Shown here: one piece after another, positions 16,623 to 23,842 of the stretch
How the letters are laid out: each line of letters begins with the position of its first letter
Numbering within the stretch: position 1 is the first letter of the stretch
Assembly (NCBI GenBank): GCA_900556975.1
Contig: USQZ01000024.1
Coordinates: forward strand, 1 to 26,136
Origin: an uncultured Clostridium sp.
Lineage (GTDB): Bacteria > Bacillota > Clostridia > TANB77 > CAG-508
DNA length: 26,136 nucleotides
Reading direction: 5' to 3'
Notes under the pieces: model-generated
What the model was told of the DNA's origin: nothing
Database searches by the model: none
Seen by the model: only the letters and a program-made list of their open reading frames with translations
Program-made: the position numbers and the translations under genes

Positions 16623-16647
16623 AAAATTTTCTTATTTTAACTTATGT

Positions 16648-16844
16648 CAAATAAAAATATGTATTAATTTTTTCACACCTTGCTGGCGCATTCTTTAAAT
16701 TTAGAAAATAAAAATATCAATTGGACTATAAAGCCAATTGATATTTTTTATTTTCTAATCGGGTAGAATGCTTCAATCGAACTCACTCCGTTCGTTTGGT
16801 CCCTGCGCGGTGATTCAAAAATTTAATATATATTTTTATTTTTG
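16648..16844 (-). repeat. Palindromic intergenic element, long type (copy D, family 1)
   Basis: Arms 16648-16675 and 16815-16844 are inverted repeats with few mismatches. Inside, CACACCTTGCTG (16674-16685) and CTGCGCGG (16803-16810) mark the family ends; read on the minus strand these become CCGCGCAG...CAGCAAGG. Further shared pieces with copy C are GCTTCAATCG (16770-16779) and a TTCGTTTGGTC-like block. GCATTCT/AGAATGC closes an inner stem that contains the asnB terminator, and CGAAC/GTTCG forms a side hairpin. Confidence 0.75.
16704..16755 (+). terminator. asnB terminator, inside copy D
   Basis: A 21-bp stem with one bulged base (core ATATCAATTGG/CCAATTGATAT) and a 9-nt loop is followed by TTTTTTATTTT on the plus strand. 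The A-rich opposite side makes it potentially bidirectional. It lies 80 nt past the asnB stop. Confidence 0.75.
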
Positions 16845-16860
16845 TGAGATAGATATTATT

Positions 16861-17040
16861 TTAAATAAGTGCTATTATTTGATCTATTGGCATATAGATG
16901 ATAAGTAATCCTAATATTTCAAATATTGTTGCAATTACTATTGCCCAGATGTCTGTATCGTTTCTTCTGGCGATAATAATTGTCATTGCTATTGTGGTTA
17001 TGCATAATATTCCTATTAATTTTAAAATAAATACTTCCAT
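16861..17040 (-). CDS. Small two-helix membrane protein of unknown function (59 aa)
   Basis: I do not recognise this protein. Starting at MEVFILKL it has two hydrophobic segments (about residues 3-22 and 30-55), separated by a short polar turn ARRNDTD, and no cysteine motif beyond one Cys in helix 1. GAGGAAT lies 4 nt before the ATG; an upstream ATG extension of 33 codons is unlikely because it lacks a ribosome site. TATAAT occurs at 17102-17107 (minus), so it may have its own promoter. It is bracketed by palindromic repeats: copy D on one side, a fragment and copy B on the other. It could be a small stress or toxin-like membrane peptide, but nothing in the sequence decides this. Confidence 0.6.
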   Translation of the reverse strand: MEVFILKLIGILCITTIAMTIIIARRNDTDIWAIVIATIFEILGLLIIYMPIDQIIALI

Positions 17041-17160
17041 TATTATTCCTCTTTTCTCTTTTGCTTTACTTTGTTTGACACATCCTCGGAGTATTTTCAA
17101 AATTATATTATCATTTATTTTTAATAAATTCAATAACAAGATTATTATAATTGTTTTTCT

Positions 17161-17194
17161 AAAATAAAAATATATATTAATTTTTTCACACCTT
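17161..17194 (+). repeat. Solo copy of the left arm of element D
   Basis: From 17163 on, this stretch matches 16649-16680 with a single mismatch over about 32 nt, through TTTTTTCACACCTT, then diverges where CTG would follow. It also forms a 20-bp perfect inverted repeat with the right arm of copy D, so the 59-aa gene is enclosed by matching arms. It is a truncated or recombined family 1 end. Confidence 0.65.
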
Positions 17195-17209
17195 AATTAG
17201 ATTTTAATA

Positions 17210-17336
17210 AAAAGAATATTATATTGAATTTTTTAAGTGACGCGCAGTTTGAAAGTTTTTACCTAACGCTTAAACGAAGTTTAAGGAGTGGTAAAATCTT
17301 TCAGCAAGGAACAAAAAATTAATATAATATTCTTTT
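17210..17336 (+). repeat. Palindromic intergenic element, short type (copy B, family 1)
   Basis: Arms 17210-17234 and 17312-17336 are near-perfect inverted repeats (16 bp, one bulge, then 7 bp). The core 17239-17262 is identical over 24 nt to 23869-23892 of copy A, and 17291-17311 is identical to 23922-23942. The inner hairpin is CTTAAAC-GAA-GTTTAAG (17269-17285), which differs from copy A but keeps pairing and the GAA loop. No reading frame is apparent. The rest of the 354-nt gap to the aminopeptidase gene is AT-rich with nothing else recognised. Confidence 0.8.
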
Positions 17337-17394
17337 ACTCTTAATTATTTAATAACGGATTTTGGGTAGATACCAATCTTATCAAAATTCCCCA

Positions 17395-18792
17395 TTACTG
17401 TAACCAGAAAGAACGATACGCCCCCCACGCCATCCAAACATCCAACTTACTAGTAACCTCATAAGGAGCATGCATAGAAAGCACAGGAACACCACAATCA
17501 ATAACATCAGCACCCTTATTAGCCAAAATATAAGCAATAGTGCCTCCGCCACCAACATCAACTTTTCCAAGCTCAGCAACTTGATATAAAATACCATTAT
17601 TCTCAAAAACATTTCTAACCCAAGCAACAAACTCAGCATTAGCATCTGAAGCACCAGATTTTCCTCTAGCACCTGTATATTTATTCAAACTAATACCTCT
17701 ACCTAAGAAACCTGCATTATTTCTATCTGAAACTGACGCATATAAAGGATCAAATCCAGCATCAACATCAGAAGATAACATTTTTGAAAAACAAAATACT
17801 CTATCTAATAAATTAGGTCTATTAATTCCAAGTTTATTTAATATTTCAGAAATAAAGAAATCAAACATATGAGATTCCATACCTGTATTTCCCATACTAC
17901 CTATTTCTTCTTTATCTGATAAAATACAAACTGCTGTAGTTTTAACATTTTCCAACCTCATCATTGCATCTAAAGATGTAAACGCACAAACCTTATCATC
18001 TTGTCCATATGCAGCTACCATACTCTCATCAAATCCTAAACTTCTAGCTTTGAATTGAGGAACTAATTCTAATTCTGAACTTGTAAAATCTATTTCGGTA
18101 ATTCCATATTTTTGACTTAATATATTAAGAATATTTAATTTAACTTGTTCAGCACAATCACTTTCATCATAAGGAATACTTCCTATTAATAAACTTAAAT
18201 TCTCGCCCTCTACACCATCTTTTAGCTTTTTCTCCATTTGAGCTTGAGCTAAATGTGGTAATAAATCAGTTATTGTAAATATCGGATCATTTTCATCTTC
18301 ACCTATATTAACTTCAAATTTTTCTCCATTAGCTTTAACAATCACACCATGTAAACTCAAAGGAATTGTTGTCCATTGATATTTTTTAATTCCACCATAA
18401 TAATGAGTTTTAAAATAAGCCAATCCACCTTCTTCTGTTAAAGGATTAGGTTTTAAATCTAATCTTGGTGAATCAACATGTGAACCTATAATATTCATTC
18501 CATTTTCTATTGAGTTTTCACCTATAATAGCCAAATACATACTTTTTTCTCTATTAACAAAATAGATTTTATCACCTGGTTTTAAAGACTCAAATTCCAT
18601 TATATCTTTGAAACCATGCTCATTTGCAAGCTTTCTTGCATTTTTTATAAATTCTCTCTCTGTTTTAGAAACATTTATGAAATCCATATATCTTTTTGAA
18701 ACAGCAAAAACTTCTTTCTTTTGAGAATCATTTAAGCTCTTCCAACCAGATTCTTTTTTCTTAAACAATTTTTCTTTTAAATTCTCTCCCAT
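17395..18792 (-). CDS. M18 family aminopeptidase
   Basis: The 465-aa cytosolic zinc aminopeptidase removes N-terminal residues, with acidic ones preferred in characterised relatives. M18 landmarks are IGSHVDSPRLDLKPNPL with the first metal ligands, YYGGIKKYQW, SDKEEIGSMGNTGMES with the catalytic glutamate region, DVDAGFDP, and the C-terminal DCGVPVLSMHAPYEV with the last histidine ligand. Length fits the family. AAAGGAGG lies close upstream of the ATG; TGATATACT gives a possible extended -10 near 18825. It appears monocistronic, 68 nt downstream of ogg. Its stop is followed closely by copy B. Confidence 0.93.
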   Translation of the reverse strand: MGENLKEKLFKKKESGWKSLNDSQKKEVFAVSKRYMDFINVSKTEREFIKNARKLANEHGFKDIMEFESLKPGDKIYFVNREKSMYLAIIGENSIENGMNIIGSHVDSPRLDLKPNPLTEEGGLAYFKTHYYGGIKKYQWTTIPLSLHGVIVKANGEKFEVNIGEDENDPIFTITDLLPHLAQAQMEKKLKDGVEGENLSLLIGSIPYDESDCAEQVKLNILNILSQKYGITEIDFTSSELELVPQFKARSLGFDESMVAAYGQDDKVCAFTSLDAMMRLENVKTTAVCILSDKEEIGSMGNTGMESHMFDFFISEILNKLGINRPNLLDRVFCFSKMLSSDVDAGFDPLYASVSDRNNAGFLGRGISLNKYTGARGKSGASDANAEFVAWVRNVFENNGILYQVAELGKVDVGGGGTIAYILANKGADVIDCGVPVLSMHAPYEVTSKLDVWMAWGAYRSFWLQ

Positions 18793-18860
18793 AATATCCT
18801 CCTTTGTAAACTGAACTTAGTATATCATATTACTATTTATTTTTCTATTATTAATAAATA

Positions 18861-19820
18861 TTATTCAAAATTTTCTCTAGCCCAGTAAAATAAATACTGC
18901 TGAGCCATCCCTTCAATATCTCCAAAAAGTTTATAAGCTACATCCCTTATTTGCTTTTTATTAACCTTTGTTTCATCTTCATTATGTATATATAGTGTAT
19001 TCATAACTCTTCTAACCCACACATCAACTGGAAAAGTATCAAATCTATGCAACCCAAAAAGTAAAATACAATCAGCTACCTTTTCACCAACACCCTCCAA
19101 ACTCAAAAGAATCTCTCTAATCTCATCAGTACTCTTTGCACATTTTTTCTTTAAACACTCTATATAACACTCATTCTTCAAAGCCACGCTCTTTAAGCAA
19201 TCTAAATCACTTTCATTTCTCAAAGCTGCACTCCTCAAGCTCTCCAAATCAATATCTTTATTCAAAATCATTTGAGTAGTTTTATAAATTCTCTTATCCC
19301 TAAAACCTGTACCAAGCTCTCTTAAATCAGAAACAGATAACTTAGCCAATTCCTCTACTGTTGGAAACAAATAATAATCAACACCATTCCATGAAACCTT
19401 TTTTCCAACACGCTTAGAAATACGATTAATTATTCCCTTTATCCTAGGAATATTATTATTAGCAGAAATAATATATGAAATAATCATTTCCCATAAATCT
19501 TGTTTCAAAATTCTAATTCCAGAACCGAACTCAACACTTTTCTTCATATTTGAATCAATCATAGCTAATCTATTTTTAAGTACATTATAATCTGTACCTA
19601 AATCAAAATAGTCATATACAATTGAATTAATATCGCCGTCAAGAATTCCTTCAAAAGTAATAGAATTTCCAACCTTTGAAACTCTCATAACGCCAGACTT
19701 TATCACTCCAATATAAGAATCATCAGATTGAATATCCCATCTAAAACATTGTCCGCAATCAAATATGTGTGGCAATTCAAAACTATCTACATTGTTCAAT
19801 ACTAATTTTTGCTGTTTCAT
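18861..19820 (-). CDS. ogg: 8-oxoguanine DNA glycosylase/AP lyase (OGG family)
   Basis: A 319-aa base-excision repair enzyme. The N-terminal OGG domain shows FDCGQCFRW. The HhH-GPD domain follows, with LEGVGEKVADCILLFG, whose lysine is the Schiff-base nucleophile, and FPVDVWVRRVM with the catalytic aspartate. The MIISYIISANNNIPRI segment is also typical. Between the FRDKRIYKTTQMI helix and the helix-hairpin-helix, this copy has about 30 extra residues made of a 14-aa tandem repeat (plus 19122-19247). No strong ribosome site is obvious next to the ATG; GAGGGATGG lies about 7 nt upstream. It precedes the M18 gene on the same strand. Confidence 0.93.
   Translation of the reverse strand: MKQQKLVLNNVDSFELPHIFDCGQCFRWDIQSDDSYIGVIKSGVMRVSKVGNSITFEGILDGDINSIVYDYFDLGTDYNVLKNRLAMIDSNMKKSVEFGSGIRILKQDLWEMIISYIISANNNIPRIKGIINRISKRVGKKVSWNGVDYYLFPTVEELAKLSVSDLRELGTGFRDKRIYKTTQMILNKDIDLESLRSAALRNESDLDCLKSVALKNECYIECLKKKCAKSTDEIREILLSLEGVGEKVADCILLFGLHRFDTFPVDVWVRRVMNTLYIHNEDETKVNKKQIRDVAYKLFGDIEGMAQQYLFYWARENFE
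19122..19247 (-). repeat. In-frame 42-bp tandem repeat inside ogg
   Basis: Three 14-codon units follow each other in frame: LESLRSAALRNESD (19206-19247), LDCLKSVALKNECY (19164-19205) and a degenerate IECLKKKCAKSTDE (19122-19163). Units 1 and 2 are similar at both DNA and protein level. Other OGG proteins have a single short helix here. Confidence 0.8.
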
Positions 19821-19908
19821 AAAACCATCCCTCTACTTAAAAACTATTTAAAACATTATACACCAAAAAATTTAAAAAATGCATCTATTAATTATATTAT
19901 TATAAATC

Positions 19909-20078
19909 GACTTTCATATTAATTTTTTCACACCTTGCTGCCCTGAATCTTGATGAGCCTCTGTTCTTTCAGAACAACGGCTCCTTCTTAAGTATAGATT
20001 GCTTCAATCGCAGTCACTTCACTTACGTTTCGTTCCTTTGGTCGCTGCGCGGTAATTCAAAAATATAATATGAAAGTC
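19909..20078 (-). repeat. Palindromic intergenic element, long type (copy C, family 1)
   Basis: Arms 19909-19930 and 20057-20078 are inverted repeats matching at 19 of 22 positions, with GACTTTCATATTA shared. CACACCTTGCTG (19929-19940), GCTTCAATCG (20001-20010) and CTGCGCGG (20045-20052) match copy D. An inner hairpin GAGCC-GTTCT/AGAAC-GGCTC occupies 19954-19984, in the place where copy D has the asnB terminator. The 276-nt gap between YitT and ogg is mostly this element. Confidence 0.75.
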
Positions 20079-20096
20079 TCTTTATTTTAATATTCT

Positions 20097-20939
20097 TCAT
20101 TTAGAAAAAGATTTAAATCCTAATCCATAAACCTCTCTTGCATTTGCAACCACAAAAAAAGCTCCTTCATCAACTAAATACACGCACTCTTTAAGAGCCG
20201 GAATTTCAGACCTATTCACAACAGACATCAAAACAATCTTGTCTTTCTGCATATATGCACCTCTGCCATAAAATTCTGTAACACCACAATTAATCTTATC
20301 ATAAAGCAACTTCATAATTTCATCATTTTTATCAGAAATAATAAACACCAACTTAGAAAAATTAATTCCCTCAAAAATAATATCAATCATAACACCATCA
20401 AGGAAAATCGCAATTGCAGAATATAAACCAATATCAATCTCTCTGAAAAAAATAACATTCAAAACAACAACACAAATATCAATCGAATTAAGCAATCTAC
20501 TTGATGAAATTTTTGCACCATAAGACTTAGCAATTTGAACTATTAAATCTGTACCACCAGTTGAAGTATACGCTTTAAAAATTAAACCTGTACCTATTCC
20601 AACAAGAATTCCACCATATATACAAGAAAGTAAACGATCATCAGAAATAAAAGCAATATTTTCAAAAATATCAATAAAAAAAGATAAAGCAACTGTACCT
20701 AAAATAGCTTTAACCAAAAATTCTTTTCCAAGCCTCATTGCAGCCCAAATAAAAAATGGAATGTTTAAAATTATAACAGTTAAACCTACATTCCAACCAA
20801 AAAAATAATAAAAAATCGTTGCAATTCCTGCAAAACCGCCAGAAGAAAGTTTATTAGGAAGTAAAAAGCTTCCCATTCCTACTCCAGCAATTGCAGTTCC
20901 TAAAAAAGTTAATAAAATCTCTTTAAAAAATTTATTCAT
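20097..20939 (-). CDS. YitT family membrane protein (DUF161/DUF2179)
   Basis: The 280-aa protein has five to six hydrophobic segments in residues 5-180 (FLGTAIAGVGMGSFLLPNKLSSGGFAGIATI is the family opening). A soluble C-terminal DUF2179 domain contains GVTEFYGRGAYMQKDKIVLMSVV and PALKECVYLVDEGAFFVVANAREVYG. The family is widespread in Firmicutes with no established function; transport or signal sensing has been suggested. The ribosome site is poor (GGTGAT about 7 nt before ATG). A terminator-like hairpin lies only 15 nt upstream, between this gene and the radical SAM gene, so its expression may depend on readthrough. Confidence 0.9.
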   Translation of the reverse strand: MNKFFKEILLTFLGTAIAGVGMGSFLLPNKLSSGGFAGIATIFYYFFGWNVGLTVIILNIPFFIWAAMRLGKEFLVKAILGTVALSFFIDIFENIAFISDDRLLSCIYGGILVGIGTGLIFKAYTSTGGTDLIVQIAKSYGAKISSSRLLNSIDICVVVLNVIFFREIDIGLYSAIAIFLDGVMIDIIFEGINFSKLVFIISDKNDEIMKLLYDKINCGVTEFYGRGAYMQKDKIVLMSVVNRSEIPALKECVYLVDEGAFFVVANAREVYGLGFKSFSK

Positions 20940-20953
20940 ATTACGATCACCAT

Positions 20954-20990
20954 AAAAAATTACCTATACAAATAGTATAAGTAATTTTTT
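20954..20990 (-). terminator. Terminator between the radical SAM gene and the YitT gene
   Basis: AAAAAATTAC (20954-20963) and GTAATTTTTT (20981-20990) with inner TATAC/GTATA form a stem followed by T on the minus strand. It directly precedes the YitT start with no room for a promoter between them. Confidence 0.75.
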
Positions 20991-20995
20991 ATAAA

Positions 20996-22066
20996 CTATA
21001 CACTTTCATTATCATCCAGAAAATCTTTATAAACTTTCTTTACATTAATAATAATTTTTCCTTTTTTAATTTTATTATCCTGTTTTACTTTAGCATCAAC
21101 ATCATAAAAATCTTTAAGTTTTTTTATGTTCTCTCTCTTATATCCTACAACATTATTAACATTATCAGGACTAGTTAGTATCTCTACTTCTCTAACTTTA
21201 ACATTAAATGATTTAATTTTTTCAACTATCTTATCATAATTTATAGCTGATTGTACTAACTGTCTAAAAGTTTCGTGATATGGTCCTGCAACAACCTCAC
21301 TATTTTCATTTTTAGAAATATCTGAAATAGTGTCTGTAGATTGTAGACCTATTCTTATAACATTTATTTTCTTCTTTGCAAAGAAATAGCATAATTCCTT
21401 CACTCTTTCCACTGCTTGCTCAACAGATAGTGGAATATATGAGCCATCTAGATACTCTTTCTCTAATTCTGTTCCTTTCAAAACTAAAACCGGATAAATC
21501 CTCATAATTTTAGATTTCAATTTTGCCAAATCTTTTGCTGTACGTAATTCATCCAGAACAGTACTTTCTGGAAGTCCAACCATCATCTGATGTCCTAATG
21601 TAAAACCATACCATCTAATTAATTTAGAAGCCTTTTTAACATCTGCATATGTATGATTTCTTTGACATCTATTCAATATATAATCATTCGTAGACTGAAC
21701 TCCTAATTCAATTGTTTTTACACCATATTTTTTCAAAAGTTTTAATCTAGTTTTATCTATATAATCTGGTCTAGTAGAAACTCTTATACTATTTACTTTT
21801 TTTTGCTTAATAAACTCATTTGCTACTTTCAATAAAGCCTCTTGTTTTTCAAGTTCAATTCCTGTAAAACTTCCACCAAAAAAAGCAATTTCCGTATACT
21901 TATTTTTTTCTTTAAAACTATTCAAATAAAATTCGACTGTTTCTCTAACATCATCTGGCGTTATTTCTTTTGTTTGTCCACTAATAATTTTTTGATTACA
22001 GAATGTACAATTATTTGGACATCCCAAATGTGGAACAAAAATAGGAATAATATACTGTTTTTTCAT
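20996..22066 (-). CDS. Elp3-like radical SAM protein next to rnc
   Basis: The 356-aa protein has the radical SAM CX3CX2C motif at C16, C20 and C23 (GCPNNCTFCNQ), then FFGGSFTGIE, RVSTRPDYID, ELGVQSTNDYIL and GHQMMVGLPEST. These are the Elp3/oxygen-independent coproporphyrinogen oxidase-like core features. It lacks the C-terminal GNAT domain of true Elp3. In Clostridia a protein of this type is regularly encoded beside RNase III, but its reaction is not established to my knowledge. AAGGAG lies 5 nt before ATG and the rnc stop is 11 nt upstream, so it is cotranscribed with rnc. The smc gene that often follows is absent; YitT follows instead. Confidence 0.9.
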   Translation of the reverse strand: MKKQYIIPIFVPHLGCPNNCTFCNQKIISGQTKEITPDDVRETVEFYLNSFKEKNKYTEIAFFGGSFTGIELEKQEALLKVANEFIKQKKVNSIRVSTRPDYIDKTRLKLLKKYGVKTIELGVQSTNDYILNRCQRNHTYADVKKASKLIRWYGFTLGHQMMVGLPESTVLDELRTAKDLAKLKSKIMRIYPVLVLKGTELEKEYLDGSYIPLSVEQAVERVKELCYFFAKKKINVIRIGLQSTDTISDISKNENSEVVAGPYHETFRQLVQSAINYDKIVEKIKSFNVKVREVEILTSPDNVNNVVGYKRENIKKLKDFYDVDAKVKQDNKIKKGKIIINVKKVYKDFLDDNESV

Positions 22067-22077
22067 GGCAACTCCTT

Positions 22078-22746
22078 TTATAAAATTTGAAGTGCATTCT
22101 TTGCAGCTTCCATTTCTGCATGTTTTTTATTTTTTCCTTTTCCAATAGCTAAAACCTTATCATCACAACTTACTTCAACAATAAATGTTTTATCATGATC
22201 TGGACCTTCTTCTTTTAGTACTACATATTTTATTTTAACCTCTCCATGTACTTGGAGTTTCTCTTGTAAAACAGTTTTATAATCTTTCATGCCAACATTT
22301 TTACTAGCAATTTCAACAAAATCTTTTAAATTATCTATAATAAATTTTTTAGCATGTTCAACATCACTATCTAAAAATATAGCCGCAATAACAGCCTCAA
22401 CGCTATCTGCCATAATAGCCTTTTTACTATTTTGTGAATGTTTTTCGCTTTTTCCCAACAATAAGAAATCACTAAAATTATGTCTTTTAGCTATCTCATA
22501 TAAGCTATCTTCACAAACAACATTAGCCCTAACTTTAGTCATTTCTCCTTCAGATAAATTATCATATTTTAAAAATAAATATTCACTAATAACAAACTCT
22601 AATATACTATCTCCTAAATATTCTAATCTTTCATTACTTTTCACTTTATTCTCATATGCATATGATGTATGAGTTAAAGCTTCTTTAAGTAAACTTTTAT
22701 TTTTAAAAGAATATCCTATATTATTTTCACATATTTCAAATTTCAT
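22078..22746 (-). CDS. rnc: Ribonuclease III
   Basis: The 222-aa double-strand-specific endoribonuclease processes rRNA precursors and structured mRNAs. The N-terminal nuclease domain has the signature ERLEYLGDSILEFVISEYL and the second acidic motif DSVEAVIAAIFLD. The C-terminal dsRNA-binding domain runs from DYKTVLQEKLQ to GKNKKHAEMEAAKNAL. Length is standard. AGGAGAGG precedes the ATG. It has its own promoter and is the first gene of a two-gene unit with the radical SAM gene. In many Firmicutes rnc follows acpP directly; here a foreign-looking gene and a repeat lie between them. Confidence 0.97.
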   Translation of the reverse strand: MKFEICENNIGYSFKNKSLLKEALTHTSYAYENKVKSNERLEYLGDSILEFVISEYLFLKYDNLSEGEMTKVRANVVCEDSLYEIAKRHNFSDFLLLGKSEKHSQNSKKAIMADSVEAVIAAIFLDSDVEHAKKFIIDNLKDFVEIASKNVGMKDYKTVLQEKLQVHGEVKIKYVVLKEEGPDHDKTFIVEVSCDDKVLAIGKGKNKKHAEMEAAKNALQIL

Positions 22747-22771
22747 AATATCCTCTCCTACACAGTTATAA

Positions 22772-22800
22772 ATTATAACATTAATTTATAAAAAAGTAAA
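22772..22800 (-). promoter_or_regulatory. rnc promoter
   Basis: On the minus strand TTTACT (22795-22800) and TATAAT (22772-22777) are 17 nt apart, with an extended -10 (TGTTATAAT). It begins right after the terminator of the cysteine-rich gene. Confidence 0.7.
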
Positions 22801-22802
22801 TC

Positions 22803-22833
22803 ATGGGTGGTAGATAAAAACCAAACCACCCAT
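22803..22833 (-). terminator. Terminator-like hairpin after the cysteine-rich gene
   Basis: ATGGGTGGT/ACCACCCAT form a 9-bp GC-rich stem with a 13-nt loop, 5 nt past the stop codon. The following T-run is poor on the minus strand, so termination strength is uncertain. Confidence 0.6.
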
Positions 22834-22838
22834 AATCG

Positions 22839-23735
22839 TCATACCCCCGTATACGCAATATGCCTGTTTTCAAACTCAGCATAGAGTTTCACCAGCAATT
22901 TCTGATACGGCAACCAGTCCTCAGCACACATTCGTGAATTGTATCCAACAGAACAGCCTTTACCAAGAATCCATTCAGGTTTCAATGCCTTTCCGCCAAA
23001 TGGCCTGTCCTCATCTGAAAATGGACATCCTGTATCAATGTCATGCAACATACAACCTCCTGCATAATGCAGTACTTTTTCACAAACTTCATCATAAGCA
23101 TCTCGCATCTTCAAAACATACACATCTTTTTTTAATCCAGTATATTCTTTATATGCAGTTGCAATTGAGATATATCCTTTATTTAAGGCTTTTTTCATCT
23201 CATCAAAATCTAATTTCTTAAAATCTGATGGAGCAAAATAGCATCCAGAACTTTTACAGCAAGCTCCTCCACATACTTTACACTGTGTGTGATCATAAGA
23301 AGCTCCGTCAAAATTCTCTTCAGAGAGCAAATAGATAAAAACCGACTCTAATAACGAACTATATGCACTCCACTCTCTTCCTGCCTGTTCTTCGTGATAT
23401 AATAAGTCTCTTTTTCTCATCTTGTATAACTCTAAGGCTTTTCCTCCATAGGGTCTGTGAACAATTGACAGATTGCATTTCTTCTGGCCATGAAATACAC
23501 ATTCTCCAATCTCATCTTCACCTCTATTAAGTCTTGTACAATTCTTCATTGGCGCTTTTACAATAAAGTATTTGTGATCAACAATCTTTAACATTATCTT
23601 TCCCTGCCGATAAGCCTTAACCAATGAGTCAAATGTGATTTTATGAAAATCACTGGGAGAATAATTGCAACTAAACTGCTTGCAACAATCATTTTCAGCT
23701 CCAGGCAAACATTCCATTTTTGCGTACCGATTCAT
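22839..23735 (-). CDS. Cysteine-rich protein with an internal duplication, function unknown
   Basis: I do not recognise a named function. Starting at MNRYAKMEC (AGGAGG 7 nt upstream; the ATG 6 nt earlier is too close) it has 298 residues and at least 15 cysteines. Two halves repeat: CCKQFSCNYSPSDF (from residue 17) and CCKSSGCYFAPSDF (from 159), each followed by a helical KAYRQGKI/KALNKGYI stretch, further cysteines, and RPYGGKAL (94-101) or RPFGGKAL (244-251). The pattern resembles cysteine-cluster proteins that bind zinc or an Fe-S centre. No signal peptide is present. The gene is visibly richer in G+C (about 40% by eye) than its neighbours, has its own promoter, and separates acpP from rnc; all this suggests acquisition by transfer. 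Confidence 0.82.
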   Translation of the reverse strand: MNRYAKMECLPGAENDCCKQFSCNYSPSDFHKITFDSLVKAYRQGKIMLKIVDHKYFIVKAPMKNCTRLNRGEDEIGECVFHGQKKCNLSIVHRPYGGKALELYKMRKRDLLYHEEQAGREWSAYSSLLESVFIYLLSEENFDGASYDHTQCKVCGGACCKSSGCYFAPSDFKKLDFDEMKKALNKGYISIATAYKEYTGLKKDVYVLKMRDAYDEVCEKVLHYAGGCMLHDIDTGCPFSDEDRPFGGKALKPEWILGKGCSVGYNSRMCAEDWLPYQKLLVKLYAEFENRHIAYTGV

Positions 23736-23777
23736 TTTCATACCTCCTATAAATTATTACATAATAAGGCAAATTAA

Positions 23778-23823
23778 CTAGTTACTAGGGAATCATTATA
23801 TCACCTTTTTATTCTTATGTAAA
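23778..23823 (-). promoter_or_regulatory. Promoter and possible operator of the cysteine-rich gene
   Basis: On the minus strand TTTACA (23818-23823) and TATAAT (23795-23800) are 17 nt apart. Just downstream, at the expected transcription start, lies the dyad CTAGTTACTAG (23778-23788), which could be a repressor site or a small leader hairpin. The promoter hexamers are clear; the operator is inferred. Confidence 0.65.
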
Positions 23824-23842
23824 CTATTTTGTTTAAAGTAAC

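Noticed and set aside
17382..17672. A second minus-strand frame overlapping the end of the M18 gene
   Set aside because: It is an out-of-frame shadow of the aminopeptidase C-terminus, which carries conserved M18 residues.
22289..22672. A 127-codon plus-strand frame opposite rnc
   Set aside because: Antisense shadow of a conserved gene, with no ribosome site.
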